The notes: generated by a model from the sequence alone, not told the origin. A stretch of 6,851 nt of DNA from Gammaproteobacteria bacterium (GCA_012270695.1 JAAXHV010000073.1:577-7427); one strand, 5' to 3'; numbered from the stretch's first letter, positions 1 through 6,828 are shown. Translations and numbers: made by a program.

Positions 1-149
1 GCCAGACCGATGACCAGGTTTGGCGTACCCGGCCAGGATGCGATGGCGGCCATGAGTATCAGGGCGCCGCCGCTGCCGCCGAACATGAAATTGCCGGCTG
101 CGCGCCAGTCCCACTGGGTCTGCAAGGCATTTCCGAAAGTATTCCGCAT
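1..149 (-). CDS. DmsC/NrfD-like membrane anchor subunit of the molybdoenzyme (PadD-like), N-terminal fragment
   Basis: Only the first 49 codons lie in the window; the gene continues past base 1. The peptide begins MRNTFGNALQTQWDWRAAGN and runs into a Gly/Ala-rich hydrophobic stretch at about residues 21-40, which looks like the first membrane helix. Starts of this type (an aromatic-rich segment, then a Gly-rich helix) are seen in the integral membrane subunits of DmsC/NrfD/PsrC type that anchor molybdopterin oxidoreductases and pass electrons to or from quinone. The start ATG at 149-147 follows a Shine-Dalgarno-like GGGGCAGGTGA about 3 nt upstream. It lies 34 bp after the Fe-S subunit stop, in the catalytic, Fe-S, anchor order expected of such an operon. 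The assignment leans on this context because too little is present to place it in a family by sequence alone. Confidence 0.75.
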   Translation of the reverse strand, partial: MRNTFGNALQTQWDWRAAGNFMFGGSGGALILMAAIASWPGTPNLVIGL

Positions 150-183
150 ATTTCACCTGCCCCGGATGTGATTACCCAAGGGC

Positions 184-915
184 CTACGCTAGGCCAGCCC
201 TTCCTCCCCCTGTCTTCTGTACTCTGTATTCTGTCTTCTGCATTCCGTCTTCTGTCCCCTGTCTTCTGTCCTCTGCATCCCACAGGTAATAAAAGCCCGG
301 TTCCGTGCCCAGTTCGGCATGCATCTGGAACCAGGTATTCTCCGCCAGCAGTTCCGAGACATTGCTGTTTTCGTCCTCTATGTCGCCGAAACTCAAGGCG
401 TCGGCGATGCAAGCGTTGACACAACCCGGCGTGGCCTCGGGGTCGATGCCCGGGGTGAGACCTTGTTCTAGGCCGGCGTCCACCCGGTCCGAGCAGAAGG
501 TGCATTTCTGCGCCACTCCCAGGGTGCGCTCATCGAAACGCTTGGCTTCGGTCTCGGTGGGCAGGTCGCCGTAGGCGAATTCCGGTTTGTCCACCTTGTA
601 GCGGGCCTGGTAGGGGCAGGCCACGGTGCAATAACTGCAGCCGATGCACAGGTCGTAGTCGATAGTAACGATGCCGTCCTCCCGTTGTGCCGTCGCGGTG
701 CTGGGACAGACATGCATACAAGGCGGGTCCGCGCAGTGCTGGCAGCCTACCGGCATGAACAGGCGTTGTACGTCGGGGAATTCACCCCATTCGACGTCCA
801 GCACCTTGCGCCATTGTACGCCAGGCGGGGTGGCGTTGGTGTGTTTGCAGGCCGCGGTGCAGGTCTGGCAACCGACACAGCGGTTCAGGTCGGCGATCAT
901 CACGTAACGGGTCAT
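184..915 (-). CDS. padC: Four-cluster [4Fe-4S] ferredoxin-like subunit of molybdopterin oxidoreductase (PadC-like)
   Basis: This 243-aa protein is the electron-transfer subunit of the complex. It would relay electrons from the molybdenum subunit to the membrane anchor. Sixteen cysteines fall in four groups: C13/C16/C19/C23, C58/C61/C66/C70, C90/C93/C96/C100 and C138/C141/C165/C169. This is the DmsB/PhsB/NrfC pattern with a full Cys set for four [4Fe-4S] clusters and no sign of a 3Fe-4S site. There is no signal peptide, so it should sit on the cytoplasmic side. The start codon overlaps the stop of the large subunit as ATGA (915-912), which suggests translational coupling. Size (about 27 kDa) and order fit PadC of phenylacetyl-CoA:acceptor oxidoreductase; the symbol follows from the assignment of the large subunit. 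After about residue 212 (GFYYLW) the tail is odd: it is encoded by a heptanucleotide repeat array and reads as a 7-aa repeat rich in Q, K, T, E and R. Confidence 0.88.
   Translation of the reverse strand: MTRYVMIADLNRCVGCQTCTAACKHTNATPPGVQWRKVLDVEWGEFPDVQRLFMPVGCQHCADPPCMHVCPSTATAQREDGIVTIDYDLCIGCSYCTVACPYQARYKVDKPEFAYGDLPTETEAKRFDERTLGVAQKCTFCSDRVDAGLEQGLTPGIDPEATPGCVNACIADALSFGDIEDENSNVSELLAENTWFQMHAELGTEPGFYYLWDAEDRRQGTEDGMQKTEYRVQKTGGGRAGLA
206..282. repeat. Degenerate heptanucleotide tandem array (TCTTCTG / CAGAAGA), about 10-11 units
   Basis: On the plus strand the DNA divides cleanly into 7-bp units: CCCCCTG, TCTTCTG, TACTCTG, TATTCTG, TCTTCTG, CATTCCG, TCTTCTG, TCCCCTG, TCTTCTG, TCCTCTG, then a decayed CATCCCA. 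TCTTCTG occurs four times exactly, and C at unit position 5 and G at position 7 are fixed across units 1-10. The array lies inside the 3' end of the Fe-S subunit gene and makes its C-terminal tail. Because 7 is not a multiple of 3, three units (21 bp) encode one 7-aa protein repeat, seen as GMQKTEY then RVQKTGG. Similar CAGAAGA-type arrays occur, in my recollection, between genes of various Proteobacteria; I cannot check that here. Confidence 0.9.
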
Positions 916-3659
916 AGCCCTGCTCCTATGCGGGTTACATACACTTTGGTGCCGTCAATACTGGAACCGCCGCCGTCCAGCGAGTCGACGTTCATGGGGA
1001 CCAGGGCGTTCAACCCCGGCCGTTTCAGGTCTTTGGCAAACGGCATCTTCCACTGGCCGAACTGGGCGATCATCACTACCACGTCGGGCCGTACCCCCTG
1101 CCGGAGGCGGGCGTAACCGCGCGTCGAGTTGACCGGCGATGTGACCTCGATAAGGTCGCCGTCCTCAATGCCCAGTTCCCGGGCCTTGCCGGCGTTCATG
1201 ACGATGCCGTCATGGCCGTAGACGTTGTCCGCCACTTCCTTCATCAGCTGGATGCCGACATTGCCGCCCCAGGCGTACTGCATGCTGCGGCCGGTCAGCA
1301 GCCAGAACGGATAGTCCGACGCTTTGATGTCGTGATTGCGCTCGATAATTTCGTCCCAGAGCCTGTTCAGGTCCTTGAATTCGGGCAGCGGTTCGTATTC
1401 TTCCAGTTGCTTGTCCCACCAGTGCACGCCAGTCTCGTGCAGGCGGTTTGCCAATTGTTTGCCCATGCGGTAATAGCGTTCCTGGTAGGGCAGCTCAAAA
1501 CGCAGTCCCAGGTCTTCCAACTTGTGGTACAGGTACCAGTTGAGGCGGGAGTAGGGGCGGGTCTTGAAACCGTTTTTCCTGAACCAGTCCAGGTCCAGGA
1601 CTTCCTTGCCGCCGGTCAGGTCATGGCTGGCGGCTTTGCTCACTGCGTTCCAGATCTCATCCTGTGAGTGTTCCTTGTCCAGGTCCAGGGAGAAGTCATA
1701 GTCATCGGTCTGCAGCGGGATGCCGCAGACGCCGGCATTGATGGCGCCGTTATAGGCTTCCAGCAAGCCGGTGCGTTTGGCCAGTTCGTTGGCGATCCAG
1801 CTGAAGTCCCTGGCTTCGTGCAACGGTTCTATCACCGCCTGGCGCAAGGCCCAGCCTTCCGATTCCCAATGGTTCTCAAAGTAATGCCCGCCGCCAATGC
1901 GGTGCAGTTGATCGCTCTCCAGGTCGGTCGCCTCGGGCATGATCACGTCGGCAAAGTGGTTGCTTTCATCCAGGGTGTAGGCAAACGCCGCGATAAAGGG
2001 GAATTCCGCCATGACCTCGCCCATCTTGTCCGTTTCCGAATGGGAAATAGCGGGGTTGCATTTATAGATGAACCAGACATCCGGCGGGTTGGGCTTTGGC
2101 CAGCTTTCCGCGGCGCGCCCCTGCAGCCGCAACCAGGCCAGGGTCGTGGAACCGAACAGTTGCGCCCCCATCTTGTCGCCGCCCATAGGGGTCAGGCTGT
2201 TATGGGCATGGCGGGTAAAGGGGTTGGCGTCCCAGCCCTGCTTATCGGTGGGGGTAAACGTATGGGTCATGAAACCGTCTTCCCCGACCTCTACCGTCAA
2301 CGATCTCTCCCAGTCCGTATCGCCGGCTACGTGGGTGGTGCTGCCCAGCATGCCGCCGGACACTTCCAGCGCCCCTACCAGTACCTGCATCATGGTATGC
2401 GCCCAGACGCATTCATAAGCGCCCCAGCCGTTGTTGACAGACTTACCCAGGACCGTCACCACCGGACGGAACGGCAGTTCGCGGCCGTCCACCACCTCGG
2501 TCTCGCCGATATGTGCATGGGCCAGGTATTCGTTGGTGATGCGGCGAATGGTCGCGGCCGGCACCTCAGAAATCCCCGCCGCCCATTCCGGCGTCTTATC
2601 GGCGAGCAGTTGTCTGGTTTTTTCCAGCCCGGTCGCGCCTTCGACGTTGTCATAACGCCAGGTCTCGTCATCGGCGCCGACCTCGATTGCGCCGGTCACG
2701 GTGAATGTCCCAATCAGGGCCGGGTCCGCATCGGTCTGGTCGTAAGGCACGGTCCTGTTTGAATTGTTGTCCCACATCAGCGGCTTTTTTGTCTCCGGGT
2801 CGCGCAGGTAAAACCCGTTGGGGCCCACCAGGTAGGGAGATGCCGTGCGGTTTTTCAGGAACGGCACATCCAGCTTGTCGATGGGAGTTTCATGCAGCAG
2901 GACGTGCAGCATGGAAAACAACACCGCGTTGTCGGTCTTGGTTTTGATGGGGATCCATTCCGTGGCGTTGGCGCCGGTCACCGACAGGTGCGGTTCGAAC
3001 TGTATGCGCTTCATGCCGCGCTTGCGCGCGTCGGCGTGACGCCGCACCCCGGTCACGCCGCCGGAGGCGTCGATGTTCATACCGAATGAAATGATGTATT
3101 CACAGCGCGGCGTATCGGGCAGGATGGTAAAGGCCCGGTGCCAGAGTTCGCCGAACATGTGTTCGGTGTGGTAACACTTGACCGTGCCGCCGGCGCCCAG
3201 GCTCTGGTCGAACGGGCCCCAGGAGAACAGCAGGGCCGGGAAGCTGCCCATGTATTTGAACGGCGTGGCCGCGCCGCCGGTGGTGAAGGCCAGGCGCGGG
3301 TTGCCGTTCTCGTCCATGACGCCTTTGGCGCGGGTCGCGTTCATCTTGTCGGCGACGATATCCAGGGCCTCATCCCAGCTGATCTCCACCCAGCCCGGGT
3401 CTTCGTGCCGGCCTTTGTTCGGGTTGCTGCGTTTCATGGGCTTTTTGACGCGGTGCGGGCTATACAGTTTCTGCACCAGCCCGAACGGCTTGACGCAGAC
3501 CTTGCCGTCGGCGGGGTGTTCGCCTCTCAGGTCGAAATTGGGTTCAATTTTAGTGGCGACGCCGTCAACGGTTTCCACGGTCAGCAGGTCGGGACCGTTT
3601 ACGCACTGGTAACAATAGGTGGAAACCCGTTTAACTTCTGGTTCAACTTTGGCATGCAT
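912..3659 (-). CDS. padB: Molybdopterin (bis-MGD) oxidoreductase catalytic subunit, phenylacetyl-CoA:acceptor oxidoreductase type (PadB-like)
   Basis: This 915-aa protein is the catalytic subunit of a DMSO-reductase-family enzyme. Its best fit by whole-protein resemblance and context is PadB, which oxidises phenylacetyl-CoA to phenylglyoxylate with quinone as acceptor. Domains in order: an N-terminal Fe-S motif (C16, C19, C55); the molybdopterin-binding region from about residue 70, with SPHRVKKPMKR then WVEISWDEAL; the conserved PEATDLES stretch near 575-582; and the C-terminal MGD-binding domain from about 783, with FWLLTGRSMQY and MNAGKARELGIEDGD. C162 in GGTVKCYHTEH is the likely Mo ligand (inference). 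There is no twin-arginine signal, so the enzyme should be cytoplasmic, as a CoA-ester substrate needs. The start at 3659 has a strong AAGGGGG site 8 nt upstream. Oddly, the third Cys of the usual CxxCxxxC motif is Pro23. Molybdoenzyme family is certain; substrate is not, and a related acyl-CoA or other reductase remains possible. Confidence 0.85.
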   Translation of the reverse strand: MHAKVEPEVKRVSTYCYQCVNGPDLLTVETVDGVATKIEPNFDLRGEHPADGKVCVKPFGLVQKLYSPHRVKKPMKRSNPNKGRHEDPGWVEISWDEALDIVADKMNATRAKGVMDENGNPRLAFTTGGAATPFKYMGSFPALLFSWGPFDQSLGAGGTVKCYHTEHMFGELWHRAFTILPDTPRCEYIISFGMNIDASGGVTGVRRHADARKRGMKRIQFEPHLSVTGANATEWIPIKTKTDNAVLFSMLHVLLHETPIDKLDVPFLKNRTASPYLVGPNGFYLRDPETKKPLMWDNNSNRTVPYDQTDADPALIGTFTVTGAIEVGADDETWRYDNVEGATGLEKTRQLLADKTPEWAAGISEVPAATIRRITNEYLAHAHIGETEVVDGRELPFRPVVTVLGKSVNNGWGAYECVWAHTMMQVLVGALEVSGGMLGSTTHVAGDTDWERSLTVEVGEDGFMTHTFTPTDKQGWDANPFTRHAHNSLTPMGGDKMGAQLFGSTTLAWLRLQGRAAESWPKPNPPDVWFIYKCNPAISHSETDKMGEVMAEFPFIAAFAYTLDESNHFADVIMPEATDLESDQLHRIGGGHYFENHWESEGWALRQAVIEPLHEARDFSWIANELAKRTGLLEAYNGAINAGVCGIPLQTDDYDFSLDLDKEHSQDEIWNAVSKAASHDLTGGKEVLDLDWFRKNGFKTRPYSRLNWYLYHKLEDLGLRFELPYQERYYRMGKQLANRLHETGVHWWDKQLEEYEPLPEFKDLNRLWDEIIERNHDIKASDYPFWLLTGRSMQYAWGGNVGIQLMKEVADNVYGHDGIVMNAGKARELGIEDGDLIEVTSPVNSTRGYARLRQGVRPDVVVMIAQFGQWKMPFAKDLKRPGLNALVPMNVDSLDGGGSSIDGTKVYVTRIGAGL

Positions 3660-3739
3660 CAGACGTTCCCCCTTTGCAGTCCGTAATTACTTACTATACT
3701 GGCAAGTTTAGTGGTTTTTATGCCCGTGTTCAATCTCTC
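3660..3739 (-). promoter_or_regulatory. ridA-padB intergenic gap with a possible weak internal promoter
   Basis: This 80-bp gap separates the RidA-family stop from the large subunit start. Read on the minus strand it contains TATAGT (3698-3693), which could be a -10 box placed about 34 nt before the start codon, but no convincing -35 lies 16-18 bp upstream. A small GTAATTAC palindrome (3683-3690) and the AAGGGGG ribosome-binding site follow. I see no hairpin with a U-tract, so read-through from ridA into padB is plausible. Confidence 0.3.
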
Positions 3740-4147
3740 TCAGGCGTCGACTACCGCCGTTGCGGTAATCTCAACTAAAAACTCCGGCAGGGCCAGGGCC
3801 TGTATTCCCAGCAGGGTATTGGCCGGCAGGTGGTCCGGGTCAAAGAACCGGCCGAGGACTGCGCCGATAATGCCTACCTTATCGGCGTTGTAATCCACTA
3901 CGTAAATATCCAGGCGTACCACGTCCTGCAGGGTGGCGCCTCCGGCAGCCAGGGCTGTTTTTACGTTCTCCAGGGTCTGGGTCATCTGTTGTTCCAGGTC
4001 ATCGCCGCCGCCGATGTTCATTTCCTTATCCCAGGCGGTCTGCCCGGCGCAATGGATGATCCTGGTCCCGGTTGAGACGACAACCTGGGAAAAATTATGT
4101 GGTGATGAGAGCCAGAGCTCGTCGGGTTGGATATGCTGGTTTGCCAT
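3740..4147 (-). CDS. RidA/YjgF/UK114-family protein lacking the catalytic arginine
   Basis: This 135-aa protein has the length and layout of the Rid family: small trimeric proteins whose best-known member, RidA, hydrolyses reactive enamine/imine intermediates. Family marks include the VVSTGTRIIHCAGQTAWD strand region (23-40), the LENVKTALAAGGATLQDVVRL helix-turn (59-79) and the C-terminal LPEFLVEITATAVV (120-133). The Arg of the usual PAR(T/S) motif, R105 in E. coli RidA, is Asn110 here (LPANTLLG); the later Glu (E126) is kept. Family members without this Arg are not expected to have imine deaminase activity, so the role is unknown. Two extra residues' worth of sequence sit in the loop before the final strand (ALALPEF). 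The start at 4147 has AAGGTG 4 nt upstream. It is the first gene of the minus-strand set, 80 bp ahead of padB, which suggests a role tied to that enzyme's substrate or product. Confidence 0.88.
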   Translation of the reverse strand: MANQHIQPDELWLSSPHNFSQVVVSTGTRIIHCAGQTAWDKEMNIGGGDDLEQQMTQTLENVKTALAAGGATLQDVVRLDIYVVDYNADKVGIIGAVLGRFFDPDHLPANTLLGIQALALPEFLVEITATAVVDA

Positions 4148-4162
4148 GTTTCACCTTGATAA

Positions 4163-4178
4163 GTTGTGCGCATACAAC
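4163..4178. repeat. Inverted repeat GTTGT-N6-ACAAC in the ridA leader
   Basis: Two 5-bp arms flank a 6-bp centre (GCGCAT). The repeat lies 16-31 bp upstream of the ridA start codon. It could be an operator for the minus-strand genes or a small hairpin in their leader. Arms this short can occur by chance, so the functional call is tentative. Confidence 0.35.
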
Positions 4179-4210
4179 GCTGTTGCAGAAAATAGAAAAT
4201 GTTGCCATCA

Positions 4211-4220
4211 GATAATTATC
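4211..4220. repeat. Perfect 10-bp palindrome GATAATTATC
   Basis: The ten bases are their own reverse complement. The site lies just downstream of the candidate ridA -10 element on the minus strand, a place where a bound protein could block transcription. Its half-site resembles part of a Fur box, but the spacing at the centre differs from the Fur consensus, so no regulator is named. Confidence 0.4.
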
Positions 4221-4228
4221 ATAGTATA

Positions 4229-4248
4229 TTTACATCGTTTACATGTAA
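4229..4248. repeat. TTTACAT direct repeat overlapping a TTACATGTAA palindrome
   Basis: TTTACAT occurs at 4229-4235 and again at 4238-4244, nine bases apart. The second copy extends into the perfect palindrome TTACATGTAA (4239-4248). The cluster lies between the candidate divergent -10 elements and upstream of both, which is a good place for an activator or shared operator. The role is inferred from position only. Confidence 0.4.
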
Positions 4249-4311
4249 GCTAATAAATATTACAGAAAACCAATTATAACTTCTGGTTCTAACGGATATA
4301 AGGGGAAAACC

Positions 4312-6804
4312 ATGCTTCGAACTACAGTCATCTGCTCAGCCAGGGTGCTGAAACTTTCTTTAATCGCATTCCTGCTCAGTCCCGTTACGCTGGTCTGGGC
4401 ACAGGGCAGCGCCCTTGAGGAAGTGATCGTCACCGCGCAGAAACGCGAGGAATCCATCCAGGACGTCGGCATCGCCATTACCGCGTTTTCCGGCGAACAA
4501 CTGGATGCCCTGGGCATCACTGACAGCGTCGCCATCGCCGAGTTCACCCCGGGTATGCACATGTCCGGCAACAATGCCGGCTACACCCAGCAGTTCACCA
4601 TTCGCGGCGCCACCCAGAACGACTTCAACGACCTGGCTGAGGCCCCGAACGCGGTCTATGTCGACGAAGCCTACCAGGCAGCCGGCCAAGCCCAGTTGTT
4701 CTCCCAGTTCGACATGGAGCGGGTGGAAATCCTGAAAGGCCCCCAGGGCACCCTGTTCGGCCGTAACGCGACCGGTGGACTGGTGCACTACATTACCAAG
4801 AAGCCGACTGATGAGTTTGAAGGCTACGGCGATATCCAATACGGCCGCTACGATACCGTACGTTTTGAAGGCGCGGTCGGCGGTCCCTTGACCGAAGGCA
4901 TCAAGGCCCGGGTCTCCGGTTTCTATCGCAGCCATGATCCGATATTGAAGAACGTCTTCCAACCCCATGAAGTCGCCCAGGGCGGTTATACTCCCTGGGT
5001 CGGGAATACTAACCTGAGTGGTTCCGGCGATGGCCAGGCCGATATGTGGTCTGAGGATTCCTATTCGATTCGCGCCCAGGTGCTGCTGGAACCCAGCGAT
5101 AACGTTGAAATCGAGATGAAAGGTCAGTACGCCAAACGCGTTACTTCATCCGGTCCTTACCAGAATGTCGCGACAATCAGTGTCGTGGATGATCAGGCCC
5201 GGGTGGTCAATACCTTGTTTTCCAATGCGCGGACAAATCCCAATTCCTGTGAACAATTGATTGGTTCATCGGACGGCACAGCCACGACCCAGTGTGTGCC
5301 GGGCGGGTCAGCGCTGGATCTGGATTTTGATGACTTCAGGCCGGCGCCGGATACCGATTTTTTTGGCTACAAAGATCCGGACGGAACCGATGGGTTGACC
5401 ATTTCAACCGACCATTCCCTGGAGGATCATGATACCTATGAGACCTGGAGTGTTACCGGTAAAGTGAGTATTGACTTCGATTTCGCCACCCTGGTGGCCG
5501 TACTCAACTATTCCGACCAGGATAAGATTACCTCCCTGGACGTGGACTCCGGGCCAGGTCCCCAGTTCGATGTGACCGGGGATTCGGTCCTCGACTGGTA
5601 TACGCAGGAGATACGGCTGGAAGGCGATGCGGATCGTTACCGCTGGATTTTCGGCACCTATTACCTGACCATCGACGGTGAATTCACCCAGAACCTGGGC
5701 GACACCATCGGCGGAATAAATACCTTCGCGACCCTGTTCGGTGGGTTTGCCGGAAATCCTGCCGCGTTTGGCCAGTTCTGGGACACCTCATTCGACGCGT
5801 TCCTTCAGACCAAGTCCTTCTCACTGTTCGGCCAGGTGGATTATGACCTGACCGAGCAGTTGATGTTCTCCTTGGGCGGGCGCGGCATCTGGGAAAAAAA
5901 GGATTACGAGTTTAACAGTAACTTCTTTATCAATACCCGGGATGCAACGGCAGAGGGTCTGAGACACGGTGATCAACCACTGGGTCCGACGCCGTTCCCC
6001 TACCACGAGGAAGAGACGGACGATTTTCTCTGGTCGGGCAGAGCGGGGCTGCAATATGCCTACAACGACGACCTGATGATGTACGGCACGTTCAACCGCG
6101 GCGTAAAGGCAGGCAACTGTAATTCACCGTTGCTCACGTTCCTGACCCCGGAGCAGTACTGCTATGATGAAGAAATACTGCTGGCCTACGAGGCGGGTTT
6201 CAAATCTACCATAATGGACGGCAGGGCCCGGATTAACGCTTCTTTTTACTATTACGATTACTCCGATTACCAGGTATTCCAGTTCATCGGCACCTCCGGC
6301 GCCGTATTTAACGTGGATGCGGAATACTACGGCGGCGAGGTGGAAATCTTTGCCAACCCCATCGACAACCTTGACATGATATTCGGAATTGCCTATATCG
6401 ACCCGACGGTAAAAGACGTGAACGTCGCCCCGGATTTACCACGGGACGTGGAACCGTCGTTTACCCCGGAGGTGCAGTTCAGCGCCCTGGGCCGCTATAC
6501 ATGGCCGTTAACCGGAGTAGGCGGCAGCGTGGCCTTGCAGGTGGACGGCAACTATGCTTCTTCAGCGTTCCACAATATCAACAACTTTGATACGCACTAC
6601 ATGGAAAGCTACTGGCGCGGCAATGCCAGCCTGTCCTGGTACAGCGCCGATGAGCGCTGGGAAGTGACCGGTTTTATCGATAATTTCTCGGATACCCGCA
6701 ACCAGAATATCGGCTTTGAGCTGGCGGCCATCTGCGGTTGCGACGAGCAATCATTCGGCTGGCCACGCACTTACGGCGTCAAGCTCAGATATAATTATTT
6801 CTGA
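4312..6804 (+). CDS. TonB-dependent outer-membrane receptor
   Basis: This 830-aa protein is a TonB-dependent receptor, a 22-strand outer-membrane barrel with an N-terminal plug that imports a ligand using TonB/ExbB/ExbD energy. The N-terminus has a signal peptide with cleavage likely after VWA (residue 30), then a TonB-box-like EEVIVTAQKREES at about 36-48. The plug covers roughly 45-165 and includes FTIRGA, VERVEILKGPQGTLFGRNA-like sequence (137-153) and the ITKKP end. The barrel ends with YGVKLRYNYF, with the terminal Phe typical of Bam-assembled proteins. Six Cys in the mature protein form three close pairs (C313/C328, C603/C617, C808/C810), likely loop disulfides. The start has AAGGGG 6 nt upstream. 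The ligand is unknown; the type is of the large group found beside catabolic genes rather than a classic siderophore receptor. The divergent Pad-like operon hints at an aromatic or other hydrophobic substrate (inference). Confidence 0.95.
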   Translation: MLRTTVICSARVLKLSLIAFLLSPVTLVWAQGSALEEVIVTAQKREESIQDVGIAITAFSGEQLDALGITDSVAIAEFTPGMHMSGNNAGYTQQFTIRGATQNDFNDLAEAPNAVYVDEAYQAAGQAQLFSQFDMERVEILKGPQGTLFGRNATGGLVHYITKKPTDEFEGYGDIQYGRYDTVRFEGAVGGPLTEGIKARVSGFYRSHDPILKNVFQPHEVAQGGYTPWVGNTNLSGSGDGQADMWSEDSYSIRAQVLLEPSDNVEIEMKGQYAKRVTSSGPYQNVATISVVDDQARVVNTLFSNARTNPNSCEQLIGSSDGTATTQCVPGGSALDLDFDDFRPAPDTDFFGYKDPDGTDGLTISTDHSLEDHDTYETWSVTGKVSIDFDFATLVAVLNYSDQDKITSLDVDSGPGPQFDVTGDSVLDWYTQEIRLEGDADRYRWIFGTYYLTIDGEFTQNLGDTIGGINTFATLFGGFAGNPAAFGQFWDTSFDAFLQTKSFSLFGQVDYDLTEQLMFSLGGRGIWEKKDYEFNSNFFINTRDATAEGLRHGDQPLGPTPFPYHEEETDDFLWSGRAGLQYAYNDDLMMYGTFNRGVKAGNCNSPLLTFLTPEQYCYDEEILLAYEAGFKSTIMDGRARINASFYYYDYSDYQVFQFIGTSGAVFNVDAEYYGGEVEIFANPIDNLDMIFGIAYIDPTVKDVNVAPDLPRDVEPSFTPEVQFSALGRYTWPLTGVGGSVALQVDGNYASSAFHNINNFDTHYMESYWRGNASLSWYSADERWEVTGFIDNFSDTRNQNIGFELAAICGCDEQSFGWPRTYGVKLRYNYF

Positions 6805-6807
6805 GCT

Positions 6808-6825
6808 TGCCGGCGTCAACCGGCA
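6808..6825 (+). other. Small GC hairpin just after the receptor stop
   Basis: TGCCGG (6808-6813) pairs with CCGGCA (6820-6825) around a 6-nt loop. It starts 3 nt after the stop codon. It lacks a following T-run, so it is not a standard intrinsic terminator by itself; it may protect the 3' end of the mRNA or assist the next hairpin. Confidence 0.4.
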
Positions 6826-6828
6826 GTT

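Larger units (their letters stand above)
4148..4311. promoter_or_regulatory. Divergent promoter region between ridA and the TonB-dependent receptor gene
   Basis: This AT-rich 164-bp space must carry promoters for both transcription directions. Toward the receptor, TATAAC (4275-4280) is a fair -10 placed about 31 nt before the ATG, though its -35 is poor. Toward ridA, TATACT read on the minus strand (4228-4223) is a fair -10, with CTTACA 15 bp upstream as a weak -35. Palindromes and direct repeats sit between these elements, where a shared regulator could act on both sides. No regulator gene is in the window. The element positions are seen directly; the promoter roles are inferred. Confidence 0.5.

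Noticed and set aside
206..282. CRISPR array
   Set aside because: The units are 7 bp, contiguous and degenerate, without spacers.
59..505. Minus-strand open frame of 148 codons across the padC end and padD start
   Set aside because: It is a shifted frame through padC, the heptamer array and padD. The in-frame proteins have clear Fe-S motifs and ribosome-binding sites, while this one has neither.
1668..2762. Long plus-strand open frame of 364 codons opposite padB
   Set aside because: It is an antisense shadow of the conserved molybdoenzyme gene in GC-rich DNA. Its peptide shows no recognisable domain.
3138..3686. Plus-strand open frame of 182 codons opposite the padB 5' end
   Set aside because: It is antisense to the conserved N-terminal domain of the large subunit and has no family resemblance; coding is not supported.
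4211..4225. Possible Fur box around GATAATTATC
   Set aside because: The palindrome has an even centre without the spacer base of the GATAAT-N-ATTATC core, and no second overlapping match is seen. Iron control cannot be claimed.
4229..4249. Possible TyrR/PhhR box (TGTAAA-N6-TTTACA)
   Set aside because: The half-sites are present but in the wrong order and spacing: TTTACA lies before TGTAA. It is not a match to the consensus.
4360..4968. Minus-strand open frame of 202 codons inside the receptor gene
   Set aside because: It is an antisense shadow of the plug and early barrel region, which are clearly coding on the plus strand.
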